DNA of 64,000 bases from contig NZ_FYAU01000016.1 of the NCBI RefSeq assembly GCF_900185725.1, positions 305,639-369,638 of the forward strand, read 5' to 3'. The notes beneath the pieces were generated by a model. The model was not told where the DNA came from. It saw only the letters and a program-made list of their open reading frames with translations, and searched no databases. Source of the stretch: Stappia sp. TSB10P1A. GTDB lineage: Bacteria > Pseudomonadota > Alphaproteobacteria > Rhizobiales > Stappiaceae. The position numbers and the translations under genes are program-made. Positions 35,478 through 46,000 of the stretch are shown piece after piece (the first letter of the stretch is position 1; each line of letters starts with the position of its first letter).

Positions 35478-36695
35478 CTAGCGCCCGCCGAGCGCCCGGT
35501 AGATGCGCTGGCCCGGACGCCCGGTGACCGGCAGGCCGAGCCGCGCCTCGGCCTGGCTGATGCCGGCGCGGGTCGCCGCGCCCACCCGCCCGTCCGCCTC
35601 GCCGATGTCGTAGCCGGCGCGCAGCAGCAGCTTCTGCAGCTCCAGCCGCTCCTTGCGCGACAGGCCGGGATCGCTGGTCGGCCAGGCCACATGGAACGGC
35701 CCTCCCCCCATCAGCCGGTCGGCGAGATGGGAGATCGCCAGCGCATAGCTCTCGGCGACATTGTAGGTGTAGATCGCATCGAAATTGCTGAAGACCAGGA
35801 AGGCCGGACCTTGCGCCCCGGCGGGCAGCAGCAGGCCCGCCTGCGCCGTGCCGGCAAGCTCGCCGCCGTCGAGATGGCGGATGCCGCGCTTGCCCCATTC
35901 GCTGACCGCGACCTTGGCCTTGCGGCCGGAGGGGCCGCGATAGCCGGCCGGCAGCTTGACCTCGTAGCCCCAGGGCATGCCGGTGACCCAGCCGGCATTC
36001 TTCAGGTAATTGGCGGTGGAGGCGAGCGCGTCCGGCACCGAGTTGACCAGGTCCTTGCGGCCGTCGCCGTCGAAGTCGACGGCAAGGCGGCGATAGGTCG
36101 AGGGCATGAACTGGGTCTGGCCGAAGGCGCCGGCCCAGGAGCCGTGCAGGTCGGCAAGGCGGACGTCGCCGCGATCGACGATCTTCAGGATCTCGATCAG
36201 TTCGGAGCGGAAGTAATTGGCCCGCCGGCCGGTGCAGGCGACATTGGCGAGCGCATGCGGCACATGGAAATCGCCGCGGAACTGGCCGTAGTCGCTTTCG
36301 ACGCCCCAGACCGCGACGACGATGTGGCGGTCGATGCCGTAGGTCTTCTCCACCCGCTCCAGCACGCGGGCATGACGCTCGAGCATCTTGCGCCCGTCGG
36401 CGATGCGCTCCTTGTCGACGAGGAAGGCGAGATAGTCCCAGATCGGCGTCTGGTATTCCGGCTGGCTGGTGGAAAAGCGCACCGCCTTCTCGTCATAGGC
36501 GACATTGGCGAGCGCGGCATCGACGGTGCGCTGGCTGACGCCGGCCTTCAGCGCCGCCGCGCGCAGTTGCGGCAGGCAGGCCTCCAGCGAGGCGGCGGCC
36601 GGCGCCGTGCCAACGGCGACCAGCGCCAGCGCGGCCACAAGCCCCGCAAAAAACCGTTCCCTCATGCAAAACCGCCCAGCCCCAGCCTGCCGCAT
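35478..36695 (-). CDS. Lytic murein transglycosylase, MltB type
   Basis: 405 residues from the ATG at 36695 (GGGAG 6 nt upstream); the ATG at 36665 is an alternative that leaves a standard signal peptide RERFFAGLVAALALVAVGT. The SLT-2 catalytic domain has E133 in VWGVESDYGQFRG, followed by SWAGAFGQTQFMPSTYRRLAVDFDGDGR. The C-terminus is a peptidoglycan-binding domain (about 340-405: LELQKLLLRAGYDIGEADGRVG). It cleaves the glycan strand to 1,6-anhydro products in the periplasm. No lipobox is seen. It stands alone between the small secreted protein and the NUDIX gene. Confidence 0.88.
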   Translation of the reverse strand: MRQAGAGRFCMRERFFAGLVAALALVAVGTAPAAASLEACLPQLRAAALKAGVSQRTVDAALANVAYDEKAVRFSTSQPEYQTPIWDYLAFLVDKERIADGRKMLERHARVLERVEKTYGIDRHIVVAVWGVESDYGQFRGDFHVPHALANVACTGRRANYFRSELIEILKIVDRGDVRLADLHGSWAGAFGQTQFMPSTYRRLAVDFDGDGRKDLVNSVPDALASTANYLKNAGWVTGMPWGYEVKLPAGYRGPSGRKAKVAVSEWGKRGIRHLDGGELAGTAQAGLLLPAGAQGPAFLVFSNFDAIYTYNVAESYALAISHLADRLMGGGPFHVAWPTSDPGLSRKERLELQKLLLRAGYDIGEADGRVGAATRAGISQAEARLGLPVTGRPGQRIYRALGGR

Positions 36696-36784
36696 GCGCT
36701 GCTCCCGCCAATCCGCCATCACGGTCCATCAGGCCGCGACATCGTGTCAGCACAATGGCGGAGGATGGCGGAGAATGGCGCGCG

Positions 36785-37414
36785 TCAGGAGAAGAGATCG
36801 GGGGCGCGCAGCATCAGGGCCTGGACGAGAATCAGCGTCTTGGCGTCGGAGAGGCCGCCCTCCTGCACCGCTTCGCCGAGCCGGGCCAGCGGCCATTCCA
36901 GCACCTCGATCTCCTCGCCCTCCTCGGCAAGGCCGCCGCCGCCGGAGACGACATCGCCGGCACCGTAGCGGGCGAGATAGAGGCTGAGGCGCTCGGTGAG
37001 GGAACCGGGCGAGGGAAAGACGTCGGCGACATGCACCAGTTCGCCGACCTTGACGCCGACCTCTTCCGCCGCCTCGCGGCGGGCGGCATCGACGGCGATC
37101 TCGCCCTCGTCGATATAGCCGGCCGGCACTTCCTCCAGATAGCCGTCGTGATCGCCGCGGGCGAACAGCGGCACGCGAAGCTGGCGGGCGAGCAGCGCGA
37201 CCCGGCGCACCGGATCATACGGAAGGACGGCGACGACATCGCGCCGGGCCTGGAATTCTCTTGAAATCTCGACCGTGCCGCCGGACGCCAGCGGCTGGTC
37301 GACAACCATCTCGCGATAGCTGCCGAAGCCTTCATAGAGGCTGCGCTCGGAGACGACGCGCACAGCCTCTTCCTCTCCCCGGCCCGCCGGGTCCTGCAAT
37401 TTCCGCCGATCCAT
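36785..37414 (-). CDS. NUDIX hydrolase, ADP-ribose pyrophosphatase-like
   Basis: 209 residues from the ATG at 37414 (GGGGGTG upstream). The Nudix box is complete at about 99-121: GYIDEGE, seven residues, REAAEEVGV. An N-terminal beta domain (ERSLYEGFGSYREMVVDQ...EISREFQARRDVVAVLPYDP) as in ADPRase/GDP-mannose hydrolases precedes it. It would cleave a nucleoside diphosphate sugar such as ADP-ribose. It is followed by the ferredoxin-NADP reductase gene upstream on the same strand (76-bp gap), not obviously coupled. Confidence 0.86.
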   Translation of the reverse strand: MDRRKLQDPAGRGEEEAVRVVSERSLYEGFGSYREMVVDQPLASGGTVEISREFQARRDVVAVLPYDPVRRVALLARQLRVPLFARGDHDGYLEEVPAGYIDEGEIAVDAARREAAEEVGVKVGELVHVADVFPSPGSLTERLSLYLARYGAGDVVSGGGGLAEEGEEIEVLEWPLARLGEAVQEGGLSDAKTLILVQALMLRAPDLFS

Positions 37415-37490
37415 CAACACCCCCGATGCCCCAACACGGCACCACACTCATGTCAGCCGCGAGCGATGGGCGCAAGAGGGGCGAAAGTCG

Positions 37491-38303
37491 TCAGCCGACG
37501 AAGGCCCGCTCGATGACGAACTCGGCCGGACGGTTGTTGGCGCCCTCGGTGAGGCCGGCAGCCTCCAGCAGCGCCTTGGTGTCCTTCAGCATCGCCATCG
37601 AGCCGCAGATCATCGCCCGGTCGGTCGCCGGGTCGAGCGGCGGCACGCCGAGGGCGCGGAACAGATCGCCGGTCTCGATCAAGGTGGTGATGCGGCCGAC
37701 ATGGTCGTGCGGCTCGCGCGTCGTCGAGGTGAACAGGCGCAACTGGCCGGCGGCGAGTTCGCCGATCAGCGGGTCCTCGCGGGTGGCGGCGACCGTCTGC
37801 TGCGAATAGGCGAGCTCGGCGACGAAGCGGCACGAGTGGGTGACGATCACCTCCTCGAACTTCTCGTAGGTCTCCGGATCGCGGATCAGGCTGGCGAAAG
37901 GCGCAAAGCCGGTGCCGGTGGAGAACATGTAGAGCCGCTTGCCGGGGATCAGCGCGTCGTTGACGAGCGTGCCGGTCGGCTTCTTCTTCATCAACACCTT
38001 GTCGCCGACCTGGATCTTCTGCAGATGCTGGGTCAGCGGACCATCGGGAACCTTGATCGAGAAGAATTCCAGCTCCTCGTCCCAGGACGGCGAGGCGATG
38101 GAATAGGCGCGGAACACCGGCTTCTCGCCGACCATCAGGCCGATCATGACGAATTCGCCGGAGCGGAAGCGGAAGCTCGCCGGCCGGGTCATCCGGAAGC
38201 GGAACAGATCGTCCGTGTAGTGCTGAACCTCGGTCACCGTCTCGGCGGTGGCGCCGGCCGGTATCGCATCGGCGAGATCGCCGGCAAGATTGACCACATT
38301 CAT
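37491..38303 (-). CDS. fpr: Ferredoxin-NADP(+) reductase
   Basis: 270 residues from the ATG at 38303. The FAD-binding motif is FRAYSIASPSW with the preceding FRSGEFVMIGL, the NADP domain has STGTGFAPFASLIRDP and CGSMAMLKD, and the C-terminus ends in IERAFVG, as in bacterial FPRs. It passes electrons between NADPH and ferredoxin. It lies immediately downstream of the sulfite reductase operon on the same strand, about 100 bp after the DUF934 gene; since the sulfite reductase is of the ferredoxin-dependent single-subunit kind, this FPR is a plausible electron source. Confidence 0.9.
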   Translation of the reverse strand: MNVVNLAGDLADAIPAGATAETVTEVQHYTDDLFRFRMTRPASFRFRSGEFVMIGLMVGEKPVFRAYSIASPSWDEELEFFSIKVPDGPLTQHLQKIQVGDKVLMKKKPTGTLVNDALIPGKRLYMFSTGTGFAPFASLIRDPETYEKFEEVIVTHSCRFVAELAYSQQTVAATREDPLIGELAAGQLRLFTSTTREPHDHVGRITTLIETGDLFRALGVPPLDPATDRAMICGSMAMLKDTKALLEAAGLTEGANNRPAEFVIERAFVG

Positions 38304-38402
38304 CCGTCTATCCCCAATCCGTCTTGAACAATGCGTGTGCCTGACCACCGCGTATAGCTGAAGGATCCGCCGCGAGCATAGCCAAGCGGCGCGCCGCCGG
38401 CA

Positions 38403-38927
38403 TCAGGAAAGCTGCGCATCCGCCGGACGCCGGGCCCAGGACCTTGCGCCCGCCGGCACCTCTCCCGCGCGCTCGGCCGGCTGCAGGTAGAGCGGCACGT
38501 CGACATCGTGCCCCGCCTCCAGCGCCCGCAGCGTCGGCTCGTTGAGAATCGCGAAGGCATCGAACCCGACCCGCCGCATCAACGGGATCTGGTCGAGCAG
38601 CACATCGCCGCTCGCCCGGATCTCGCCGGCAAAGCCGTAGCGCTGGCGCAACAGGCGCGCGGTCGAATAGCCGCGCCCGTCGGAGAACTTGGCGAAGTCC
38701 ACCACCACCAAGTCCAGAGCGGAAAGATGGCCGGCGAGTTGCGCCGGATCATCGCCTGCCTTGACGAAAGGCGCAAGCCTGACGCCCTGCGGCACATCCG
38801 ACGCGGCCGCAAGGAAGCGGGCGAGCGACACGATCACCGCGCCTTCCGCGGGCAGCGCCGCCTCGTCGTCCAGATGGGTCCACTCGTCGGCGACGAAGCC
38901 GCCGGCACGGTAAAGTCTTGCCGCCAT
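38403..38927 (-). CDS. DUF934 protein of the sulfite-reduction operon
   Basis: 174 residues with the DUF934 blocks VRLAPFVKAGDDPAQLAGHLSALDLVVVDFAKFSDGRGYSTARLLRQRYGFAGEIRASGDVLLDQIPLMRRVGFDAF. The protein is often annotated as a probable oxidoreductase and occurs next to cysH and cysI in proteobacteria. Its biochemical role is not established. The start is 2 bp after the cysH stop, so translation is coupled. Confidence 0.88.
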   Translation of the reverse strand: MAARLYRAGGFVADEWTHLDDEAALPAEGAVIVSLARFLAAASDVPQGVRLAPFVKAGDDPAQLAGHLSALDLVVVDFAKFSDGRGYSTARLLRQRYGFAGEIRASGDVLLDQIPLMRRVGFDAFAILNEPTLRALEAGHDVDVPLYLQPAERAGEVPAGARSWARRPADAQLS

Positions 38928-38929
38928 GG

Positions 38930-39671
38930 TCAGATCCCGGCTCCCTGTTCATTCTCCATCGGCAGGGCCAGATGAATGCCGCATTCGGTCTTGTCGCGTC
39001 CGCGCCAGCGGCCGGCACGCGGGTCCTCGCCCTCGGCCACCGGGCTGGTGCAGGGCATGCAGCCGATGGAGGGGTAGCCCCTGGCAACCAACGGATGGTC
39101 CGGCAGGTCCTGCGCCTCAGCATACGCGCGCAGGTCCGACGGATCCCAGTCGGCCAGCGGATTGACCTTGATGCGCTCGCCGTCGACCTCGAACACCGGG
39201 ATGTTCGAGCGGCTGCTGGCCTGGAAGCGCTTGCGCCCGGAAATCCAGGCATCGAAGCCCTTCAGCGCGCGGGCCAGCGGGCGCACCTTGCGGATGGCGC
39301 AGCAGGCGTCGGTGTCGCTCATCCACAGCATGCCGGCCGGATCGTTCGCCTCAAGGTCCGCCGGATCGGGGGCAAGGGTGCGCACGTCGGTCAGGCCGAA
39401 CCGCTCGACCAGGAGGTCGCGATAGCGCAGCGTGTCCGGGAACAGCTTGCCGGTGTCGATGAACAGGACCGGGATCGTCCGATCGACCCGCGAGACGAGG
39501 TGCAGCAGCACCGCGGCTTCCGCGCCGAAGGACGAGACCATCGCCAGCCGGTCGCCGAAGCGCCCGCGCGCGGCCGCGATCACCGCTTCCGCCGAGGCCG
39601 AGACGAACCGCTCCGCGAGCCAGGCCGCATCAAGGGCCGGAGGCGGCAGGTCGTCGCGGACCGCATAGGCC

Positions 39672-39685
<14 letters not shown>
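38930..39685 (-). CDS. cysH: Adenylyl-/phosphoadenylyl-sulfate reductase
   Basis: 251 residues; the ATG at 39685 overlaps the end of cysI by 14 bp. The PAPS-reductase fold has SSFGAEAAVLLHLV (P-loop-like, about 51-64) and DTGKLFPDT. Five cysteines C128-C129, C209 and C212 (CCxx...CxxC) and the nucleophilic C235 in TECGIHLA are present, so this is the [4Fe-4S] APS-reductase form found in most alphaproteobacteria. It makes sulfite from APS with thioredoxin. The long upstream ORF in this frame is a shadow of cysI. Confidence 0.94.
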
Positions 39686-41330
<1,645 letters not shown>

Positions 41331-41408
41331 GCTGACAACTCCTGGAACGACGGACCCCGCGCCGCGCGCGTCTCCGGGTTCTGGGTCTTCGGTTCATCGC
41401 GGCGGCGC

Positions 41409-41714
41409 TCAGGCCGCCGACACCTCGCGCCTAGCCTGCTTGCCGAGATCCCGGCGCACGGTCGGCCCCTTGGCGCGGATCTTCTCGCGGAAGCGGACGG
41501 GAGCGATCTCGCCCTCCTCGCGGACGAGGTCGATCAGATAGGGCTCGACGACCAGCCGGGCGGCCTCGGCCTCGGCGCCGGCCGCTTCCGCCTCGGCCAC
41601 CGCCTCCGGCGTTTCCAGCAGCCGGGCGCCGGCCAGGGTTTCGACCCAGGTGCCGGAGCGGCCGAGCCACACCACTTCGCCATCGATCAGTCGGTTGGCT
41701 GTCAAAGCCTTCAT
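41409..41714 (-). CDS. DUF2849 protein of the sulfite-reduction operon
   Basis: 101 residues, soluble and acidic: MKALTANRLIDGEVVWLG at the start, an Ala/Glu-rich helix in the middle, and VREEGEIAPVRFREKIRAKGPTVRRDLG. The DUF2849 family is found between cysG and cysI in many alphaproteobacteria; no activity is established. It lies 20 bp after cysG and 78 bp before cysI. Confidence 0.85.
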   Translation of the reverse strand: MKALTANRLIDGEVVWLGRSGTWVETLAGARLLETPEAVAEAEAAGAEAEAARLVVEPYLIDLVREEGEIAPVRFREKIRAKGPTVRRDLGKQARREVSAA

Positions 41715-41734
41715 GCAATCGCTCCTTCAGGGGG

Positions 41735-43180
41735 CTATGCGGCAACGCCGGCCCGTTCGGCCGCGACCGGGCGCAAGGGCTGGCTGTTGGCGAGATCGGC
41801 ATGGCCGACGGCCTCGCCGATGATGATCAGGGTCGGGCCGGCGATCTCGTGGCGGTCCTGAAGATGCGGCAGATCGGCGAGAACGCCCGCAAAGAACCGC
41901 TCGTCGCGCTGCGCCGCGTTCTCCACCACCGCGACCGGGGTGGCCGGCGACAGGCCGGCGCCCAGCAGCCGGTCGGCGACGCGGGCGGCGACCGTGCGGC
42001 CCATATAGACGGCGACGGTGGCGCCCCGCAGCGCCATCGCCCCCCAGGACGGAAGCGTCTCGCCGTCGCGGTCGTGGCCGGTGGCGAAGACGAGGTCGGA
42101 GGCGACGCCGCGCAGGGTGAGCGGGATGCGGGTGCTGGCGGCGGCGGCGAGCGCGGCGGTGACGCCCGGCACCACGTCATGGGCGATACCGGCGGCGCGC
42201 AGGGCGGCAATCTCCTCGCCGGCGCGGCCGAAGACCAGCGGGTCGCCCGCCTTCAGCCGGACGACGCGGCGGCCGTGCGAGGCCTCGCGCACCAGGATCG
42301 CGTTGATCTCTCCTTGCGAGACCGAATGGCGGCCCTTGCGCTTGCCGACGGAAATCCGCTCGGCATCGCGCCGGCCCATGGCGACGACCGCCTCGGGCAC
42401 CAGCGCGTCATGGACGATGACGTCGGCTTCCTGCAGCAGGCGCTGCGCGCGCAGGGTGAGAAGATCCTCTGCACCGGGACCGGCGCCGACGAGCCAGACG
42501 AAACCGCCCTCGCCGCTGCGGGTGTTGAGGAGACGCTGTGCCTCATTGCGCGCCGCATCGGGGCGGCCGGCCTGCAGGTGGCCGGCAATCGGACCGGAGA
42601 AGAAGCGCGCCCAGAAGCGGCGGCGCTCGACACCGCCGGCGATGACGCGGGCGACCGTGTCGCGGAAGCTCTCGGCAAGGCGGGCGAGATCGCCGGTCTC
42701 GCGCGGCAGCATCGCCTCGATGCGCGCGCGGATATGGCGGGCGAGCACGGGGCCGACGCCGGTGGAGGTGATGGCGACGGCGACCGGCGCGCGATTGACC
42801 AGGGCGCCGACATAGAAGTCGCAGATCTCCGGCCGGTCGACCGCGTTGGCCGGGATGCCGAGGCGCTTCGCCGCGCTGACCACGGCGGTGTCCTGCGCCT
42901 CCTCGCCGCTGGCGGCAAAGACCAGCACGGCGCCCGCAAGATGCGCCGGAGCGAAGGGATCCGTGACGATGGAGCCGCCGGCGCGGGCGACCGCGTCCAG
43001 CAGGACCTCCTCGGCCCGCGGCGCGACGACGACGATCTCGGCCAGCGTCTCGGCGAGCAGCCGGACCTTGGCGGCGGCCTCCTCGCCGCCACCCACCACG
43101 ACGACGCGCTGCCCCTCGACCTTGTGAAAGGCCGGGAAGACGGCAAGCTTGCGATCCGTAGCCTTTGCTTGGCGAGACAT
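41735..43180 (-). CDS. cysG: Siroheme synthase, dehydrogenase/ferrochelatase plus uroporphyrinogen-III methyltransferase
   Basis: 481 residues, the fused CysG. N-terminal part (1-200): NAD-binding VVVVGGGEEAAAKVRLL (about 22-38) and ferrochelatase with the ASTGVGPVLARHIRARIEAML region. C-terminal SUMT (about 222-470): VWLVGAGPGAEDLLTLRAQRLL, DALV, RISVGKRKGRHSVSQGEIN, VRLKAGDPLVFGRAGEE, GVTAALAAAAS. Makes siroheme for the reductase encoded downstream. The ATG at 43180 was chosen because its predecessor sequence is the 11-bp repeat array; GGAG lies 10 nt upstream. First gene of the operon. Confidence 0.94.
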   Translation of the reverse strand: MSRQAKATDRKLAVFPAFHKVEGQRVVVVGGGEEAAAKVRLLAETLAEIVVVAPRAEEVLLDAVARAGGSIVTDPFAPAHLAGAVLVFAASGEEAQDTAVVSAAKRLGIPANAVDRPEICDFYVGALVNRAPVAVAITSTGVGPVLARHIRARIEAMLPRETGDLARLAESFRDTVARVIAGGVERRRFWARFFSGPIAGHLQAGRPDAARNEAQRLLNTRSGEGGFVWLVGAGPGAEDLLTLRAQRLLQEADVIVHDALVPEAVVAMGRRDAERISVGKRKGRHSVSQGEINAILVREASHGRRVVRLKAGDPLVFGRAGEEIAALRAAGIAHDVVPGVTAALAAAASTRIPLTLRGVASDLVFATGHDRDGETLPSWGAMALRGATVAVYMGRTVAARVADRLLGAGLSPATPVAVVENAAQRDERFFAGVLADLPHLQDRHEIAGPTLIIIGEAVGHADLANSQPLRPVAAERAGVAA

Positions 43181-43211
43181 CCGGCGCGATCTCCCTGACG
43201 CGATCTGCCCG

Positions 43212-43266
43212 GCGCGATCTCTGCGCGATCTCTGCGTGATCTCCGCGTGATCTCCGCGTGATCTCT
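43212..43266. repeat. Five tandem 11-bp repeats upstream of the cysG operon
   Basis: Two copies of GCGCGATCTCT and three of GCGTGATCTC(C/T) follow each other without gaps (43212, 43223, 43234, 43245, 43256). Degenerate copies continue to 43185. The 11-bp period equals about one helical turn, so a protein bound to each unit would sit on one face of the DNA. The array ends 31 bp before the cysG start codon. Confidence 0.75.
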
Positions 43267-43731
43267 GGGCAGCCTGAAACACCCCCTAGAGATAAAGCGT
43301 CAGGCGCGGTTCCGCCGGGCATGGGATTTCAATGGAGGGAAGCGGCAGGGAAAAATCATGCTACAGATCGGCGTTTCGACGGTTTTGCGGCGCGGCATGC
43401 CCCACGAAACGCAAGGCGCGCGCCCGGCAGCCTGCGACGGGGCGCGGTGTGTGGTGCCGGGTTGCAGCCTTCCGCGTGCCGTGTTGGCTCTTTACAACCG
43501 CATCACATTCATTTCAAAATGTCGCACGATTTTGTTCGGATATCGTCCGAATTATCAAGCCGCCTTTCTTAACTTTACATCTTATCCATAACTGAGGTTT
43601 CTTTCACAAATCACGATCAAGGATGTTACTGTCGCGCGCGAAAGCAGACTCTTGGTTGATTCCTCGTTGCAAGCAACCAATACTGGACATACCGCACGCG
43701 TTTCAGTGAGATCAGTACCGAGTGTAAACCC
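43267..43731. other. Intergenic region between cysG operon and dehalogenase gene
   Basis: The 465 bp show no gene. The right half is AT-rich and likely holds promoters in both directions. A 6-bp inverted repeat TTCGGA-TATCG-TCCGAA lies at 43535-43551. A purine-pyrimidine stretch TTGTTCGGA precedes it. No terminator or RNA structure was recognised. Confidence 0.35.
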
Positions 43732-44433
43732 GTGGTAAAAGCTATTTTTTTTGATGTATTGGGCACGGTTGTCGATTGGCACAGAGGTCTCTCCAGCGGA
43801 TTCGAGCGCGCTCTGGCAAAAGCCGGCCAAGATCTTTCGCCGGAGGCGCTGGCCAGCGCCTGGTACCAGACCTATCGGGCACGCCTGCCGGCGGTGGCCG
43901 GCGGCAGCGCGGCCGTGACGGTGCTTGCCGAAAGCCTCTCCGATGTGCTGGAGGAGGCGAAGCTTCACGGGCAGGTCGGCGGCAAGGACAGGGAGGCCCT
44001 GCTCGCCTGCTGGCAGCGCTTTCCCGCCTGGCCGGACAGCGTGCCGGGCCTGCGCGCGCTGCGGCGCGAATATGTCATCGTGTCCTGTACCGAGGCGCCG
44101 ACGGCGACGATGACCTGGCTCGCCAAACACGCCGCGCTGCCCTGGGACCTGGTGTTCGGGGCGGACCTGCTGGAGGGCCGGATCGCGGATGGCAGCCTGT
44201 TTCACAAGGCCGCCGCAACGCTGGGCCTCGGCCCCGGCGAGGTGATGTATGCCTCGGCCCACAATGCGGATCTGGCGGCCGCCCGCGCCGCCGGCCTCAA
44301 GACCGCCTTCTTCGCCCGGCCGAAGGAATTCGGCGCCGACCAGCGCAGCGACCTCGCCCCAACCGACAATTGGGACATCGTCGCCTTCGACATGCTGGAC
44401 CTTGCCCGCTACATGGAGTCGGCCGTCTTCTGA
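43732..44433 (+). CDS. Haloacid dehalogenase type II family hydrolase
   Basis: 233 residues with a GTG start at 43732. HAD motif I FFDVLGTVVDW with nucleophile D8, motif II SCTEAPT (about 122-128), the motif III lysine in SLFHKAAATLGL and motif IV in ASAHNADLAAARAAGL. The cap region and motif I (DVxGTVVDW) match L-2-haloacid dehalogenases and related phosphatases; the substrate is uncertain. The ribosome site is weak. The last six codons lie within a 24-bp tandem repeat that continues past the stop, so the C-terminus and 3' UTR share the repeat. Confidence 0.82.
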   Translation: MVKAIFFDVLGTVVDWHRGLSSGFERALAKAGQDLSPEALASAWYQTYRARLPAVAGGSAAVTVLAESLSDVLEEAKLHGQVGGKDREALLACWQRFPAWPDSVPGLRALRREYVIVSCTEAPTATMTWLAKHAALPWDLVFGADLLEGRIADGSLFHKAAATLGLGPGEVMYASAHNADLAAARAAGLKTAFFARPKEFGADQRSDLAPTDNWDIVAFDMLDLARYMESAVF

Positions 44434-44487
44434 CGGCGTGAGTCGGCCATCATCTGACGGCGTGAGTCGGCCGTCATCCGACGGCGT
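44416..44487. repeat. Three tandem 24-bp hairpin repeats across the dehalogenase stop codon, each with a GANTC site
   Basis: Units start at 44416, 44440 and 44464 and read GAGTCGGCC-N-TC-N-TC-N-GACGGCGT with only 1-2 differences. Each contains an inverted repeat GCCGTC/GACGGC (or near variant) and one GAGTC, a CcrM-type GANTC site, so three GANTC sites are spaced by exactly 24 bp. The stop codon TGA is in the first unit (44431-44433). Confidence 0.75.
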
Positions 44488-44513
44488 CTCCCAGGGCGGC
44501 GGGCCGAAACAAA

Positions 44514-44540
44514 GGCGCGGGTCACCCCCGCGCCCTCTTT
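44514..44540 (+). terminator. Intrinsic terminator after the dehalogenase gene
   Basis: Perfect 8-bp stem GGCGCGGG/CCCGCGCC with a 5-nt loop, followed by CTCTTT. The position between convergent genes suits a terminator. Confidence 0.6.
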
Positions 44541-44566
44541 GCATATGGTCTGGGCATATGGTCTGG
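44541..44566. repeat. Perfect tandem duplication of a 13-mer
   Basis: GCATATGGTCTGG occurs twice head to tail. Each copy contains the NdeI-like palindrome CATATG. It lies just before the 3' end of the thiolase gene. No role is known. Confidence 0.6.
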
Positions 44567-44592
44567 TCGCGACCTGCCAGGTCCCGGCGGCC

Positions 44593-45759
44593 TCAGCGCA
44601 GCGGCTGCAGCAGCGACACGTAGTTGGCGACCGCCGCCCCGCCCATGTTGAAGATGCCGCCGAGTTCGGCATTCTTCACCTGGATGTCGCCGGCGGTGCC
44701 GGTGAGCTGCATCGCCGTCAGCACATGCATGGAGACGCCGGTGGCGCCGATCGGGTGGCCCTTGGCCTTGAGCCCGCCCGACGGGTTGACCGGCAGGCGG
44801 CCGTCCATCTGGGTCCAGCCCTCGAGGATGGCGCGATGCCCCTCGCCCGGCGCGGTCAGGCCCATCGCCTCGTATTCGATCAGTTCGGCGATGGTGAAGC
44901 AGTCATGGGTCTCGACGAAGGAGAGGTCGTCAAGGGTGAGGCCGGCGGCCGCGAGCGCCCGGCGCCAGGCCTCGCCGCAGCCCTCGAAGGCGAGGATGTC
45001 TCGCTTCGACATCGGCAGGAAGTCCTGCGCATGGGCAAGGCCGCGGAAGGCGACGGCCTTGTTGCGGCCGAGCGCCGTCTCGATATCGGTCAGCACAAGG
45101 GCCGCCGCGCCGTCGGAGACCAGCGAGCAGTCGGTGCGCTTGAGCGGGCCGGCGACGAACGGGTTCTTCTCGCTCTCGGCGCGGCAGAAATCGAAGCCGA
45201 GGTCCTTGCGCATCTGGGCGTAAGGGTTGCCGACGCCGTTCTTGTGATTCTTGGCGGCGATGGCGGCGAGCGCGTCGGAGCGGTCGCCGTATTTCTGGAA
45301 ATAGGCCTGCGCGATCTTGCCGAAGACACCGGCAAAGCCGGCCGGCGTGTCGCCGTCCTCAGGCAGATAGGAGGCCTTGAGCAGGTTGCGGCCGATCTCC
45401 GGCCCCGGCGTCGTCGTCATCTGCTCGACGCCGACGACCAGCACCACCCGCGCCTCGCGCGCGGCGATGGCGCGCACGCCCTGGTGCACGGCCGCCGAAC
45501 CGGTGGCGCAGGCATTCTCGACGCGGGTCGCGCGTTTGAAGCGCAGAGCCGGATCGGCCTGCAGCACCAGCGAGGCGGTGAAGTCCTGCGCCGAGAAGCC
45601 GGCGTTGAAATGGCCGAGAACGATCTCGTCGATATCCGCCGGCTCGAAGCCGGCATCGGCGATGGCATCGCGCGCGACGCGGACGATCAGGCTTTCCACC
45701 GTCTCGTCGGAATGCCGGCCAAAGGGGGTATGTGCCCAGCCGACGATTGCTGCAGTCAT
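44593..45759 (-). CDS. Thiolase family protein, acetyl-CoA acetyltransferase / SCP-x type
   Basis: 388 residues from the ATG at 45759 (GGAGG upstream). Active-site cysteine C84 is in VENACATGSAA; the second region is THDCFTIAELIEYEAMG and the third NPSGGLKAKGHPIGATG. The Thr-rich N-terminus and the spacing match SCP-x/acetyl-CoA acetyltransferase-like thiolases, which are often involved in side-chain or branched substrate degradation, rather than PhaA. It is monocistronic. The upstream 294 bp (45760-46053) holds no gene except the porin terminator at its far end. Confidence 0.87.
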   Translation of the reverse strand: MTAAIVGWAHTPFGRHSDETVESLIVRVARDAIADAGFEPADIDEIVLGHFNAGFSAQDFTASLVLQADPALRFKRATRVENACATGSAAVHQGVRAIAAREARVVLVVGVEQMTTTPGPEIGRNLLKASYLPEDGDTPAGFAGVFGKIAQAYFQKYGDRSDALAAIAAKNHKNGVGNPYAQMRKDLGFDFCRAESEKNPFVAGPLKRTDCSLVSDGAAALVLTDIETALGRNKAVAFRGLAHAQDFLPMSKRDILAFEGCGEAWRRALAAAGLTLDDLSFVETHDCFTIAELIEYEAMGLTAPGEGHRAILEGWTQMDGRLPVNPSGGLKAKGHPIGATGVSMHVLTAMQLTGTAGDIQVKNAELGGIFNMGGAAVANYVSLLQPLR

Positions 45760-46000
45760 GACTACCTCCGCGATAACGCCCATAGCCGACCGGACGTGGA
45801 TCGGGCGCCGCCCGCGCGGCCGCCCGCGCCGGTTCGGCGGGACCGTTCCTCCAATGCCGGCGAAGATTCCATTTCGCAGGCAGCCTTGCAAGCGCCTTGT
45901 TTACGGGAGCGTCAATCACGATGATTTAAGTGAATAACTTCAGTATGATAGGAATATTCTTTCGAACCTGGCCGATCCGTCGAAGGACGCTCTGCAAACG

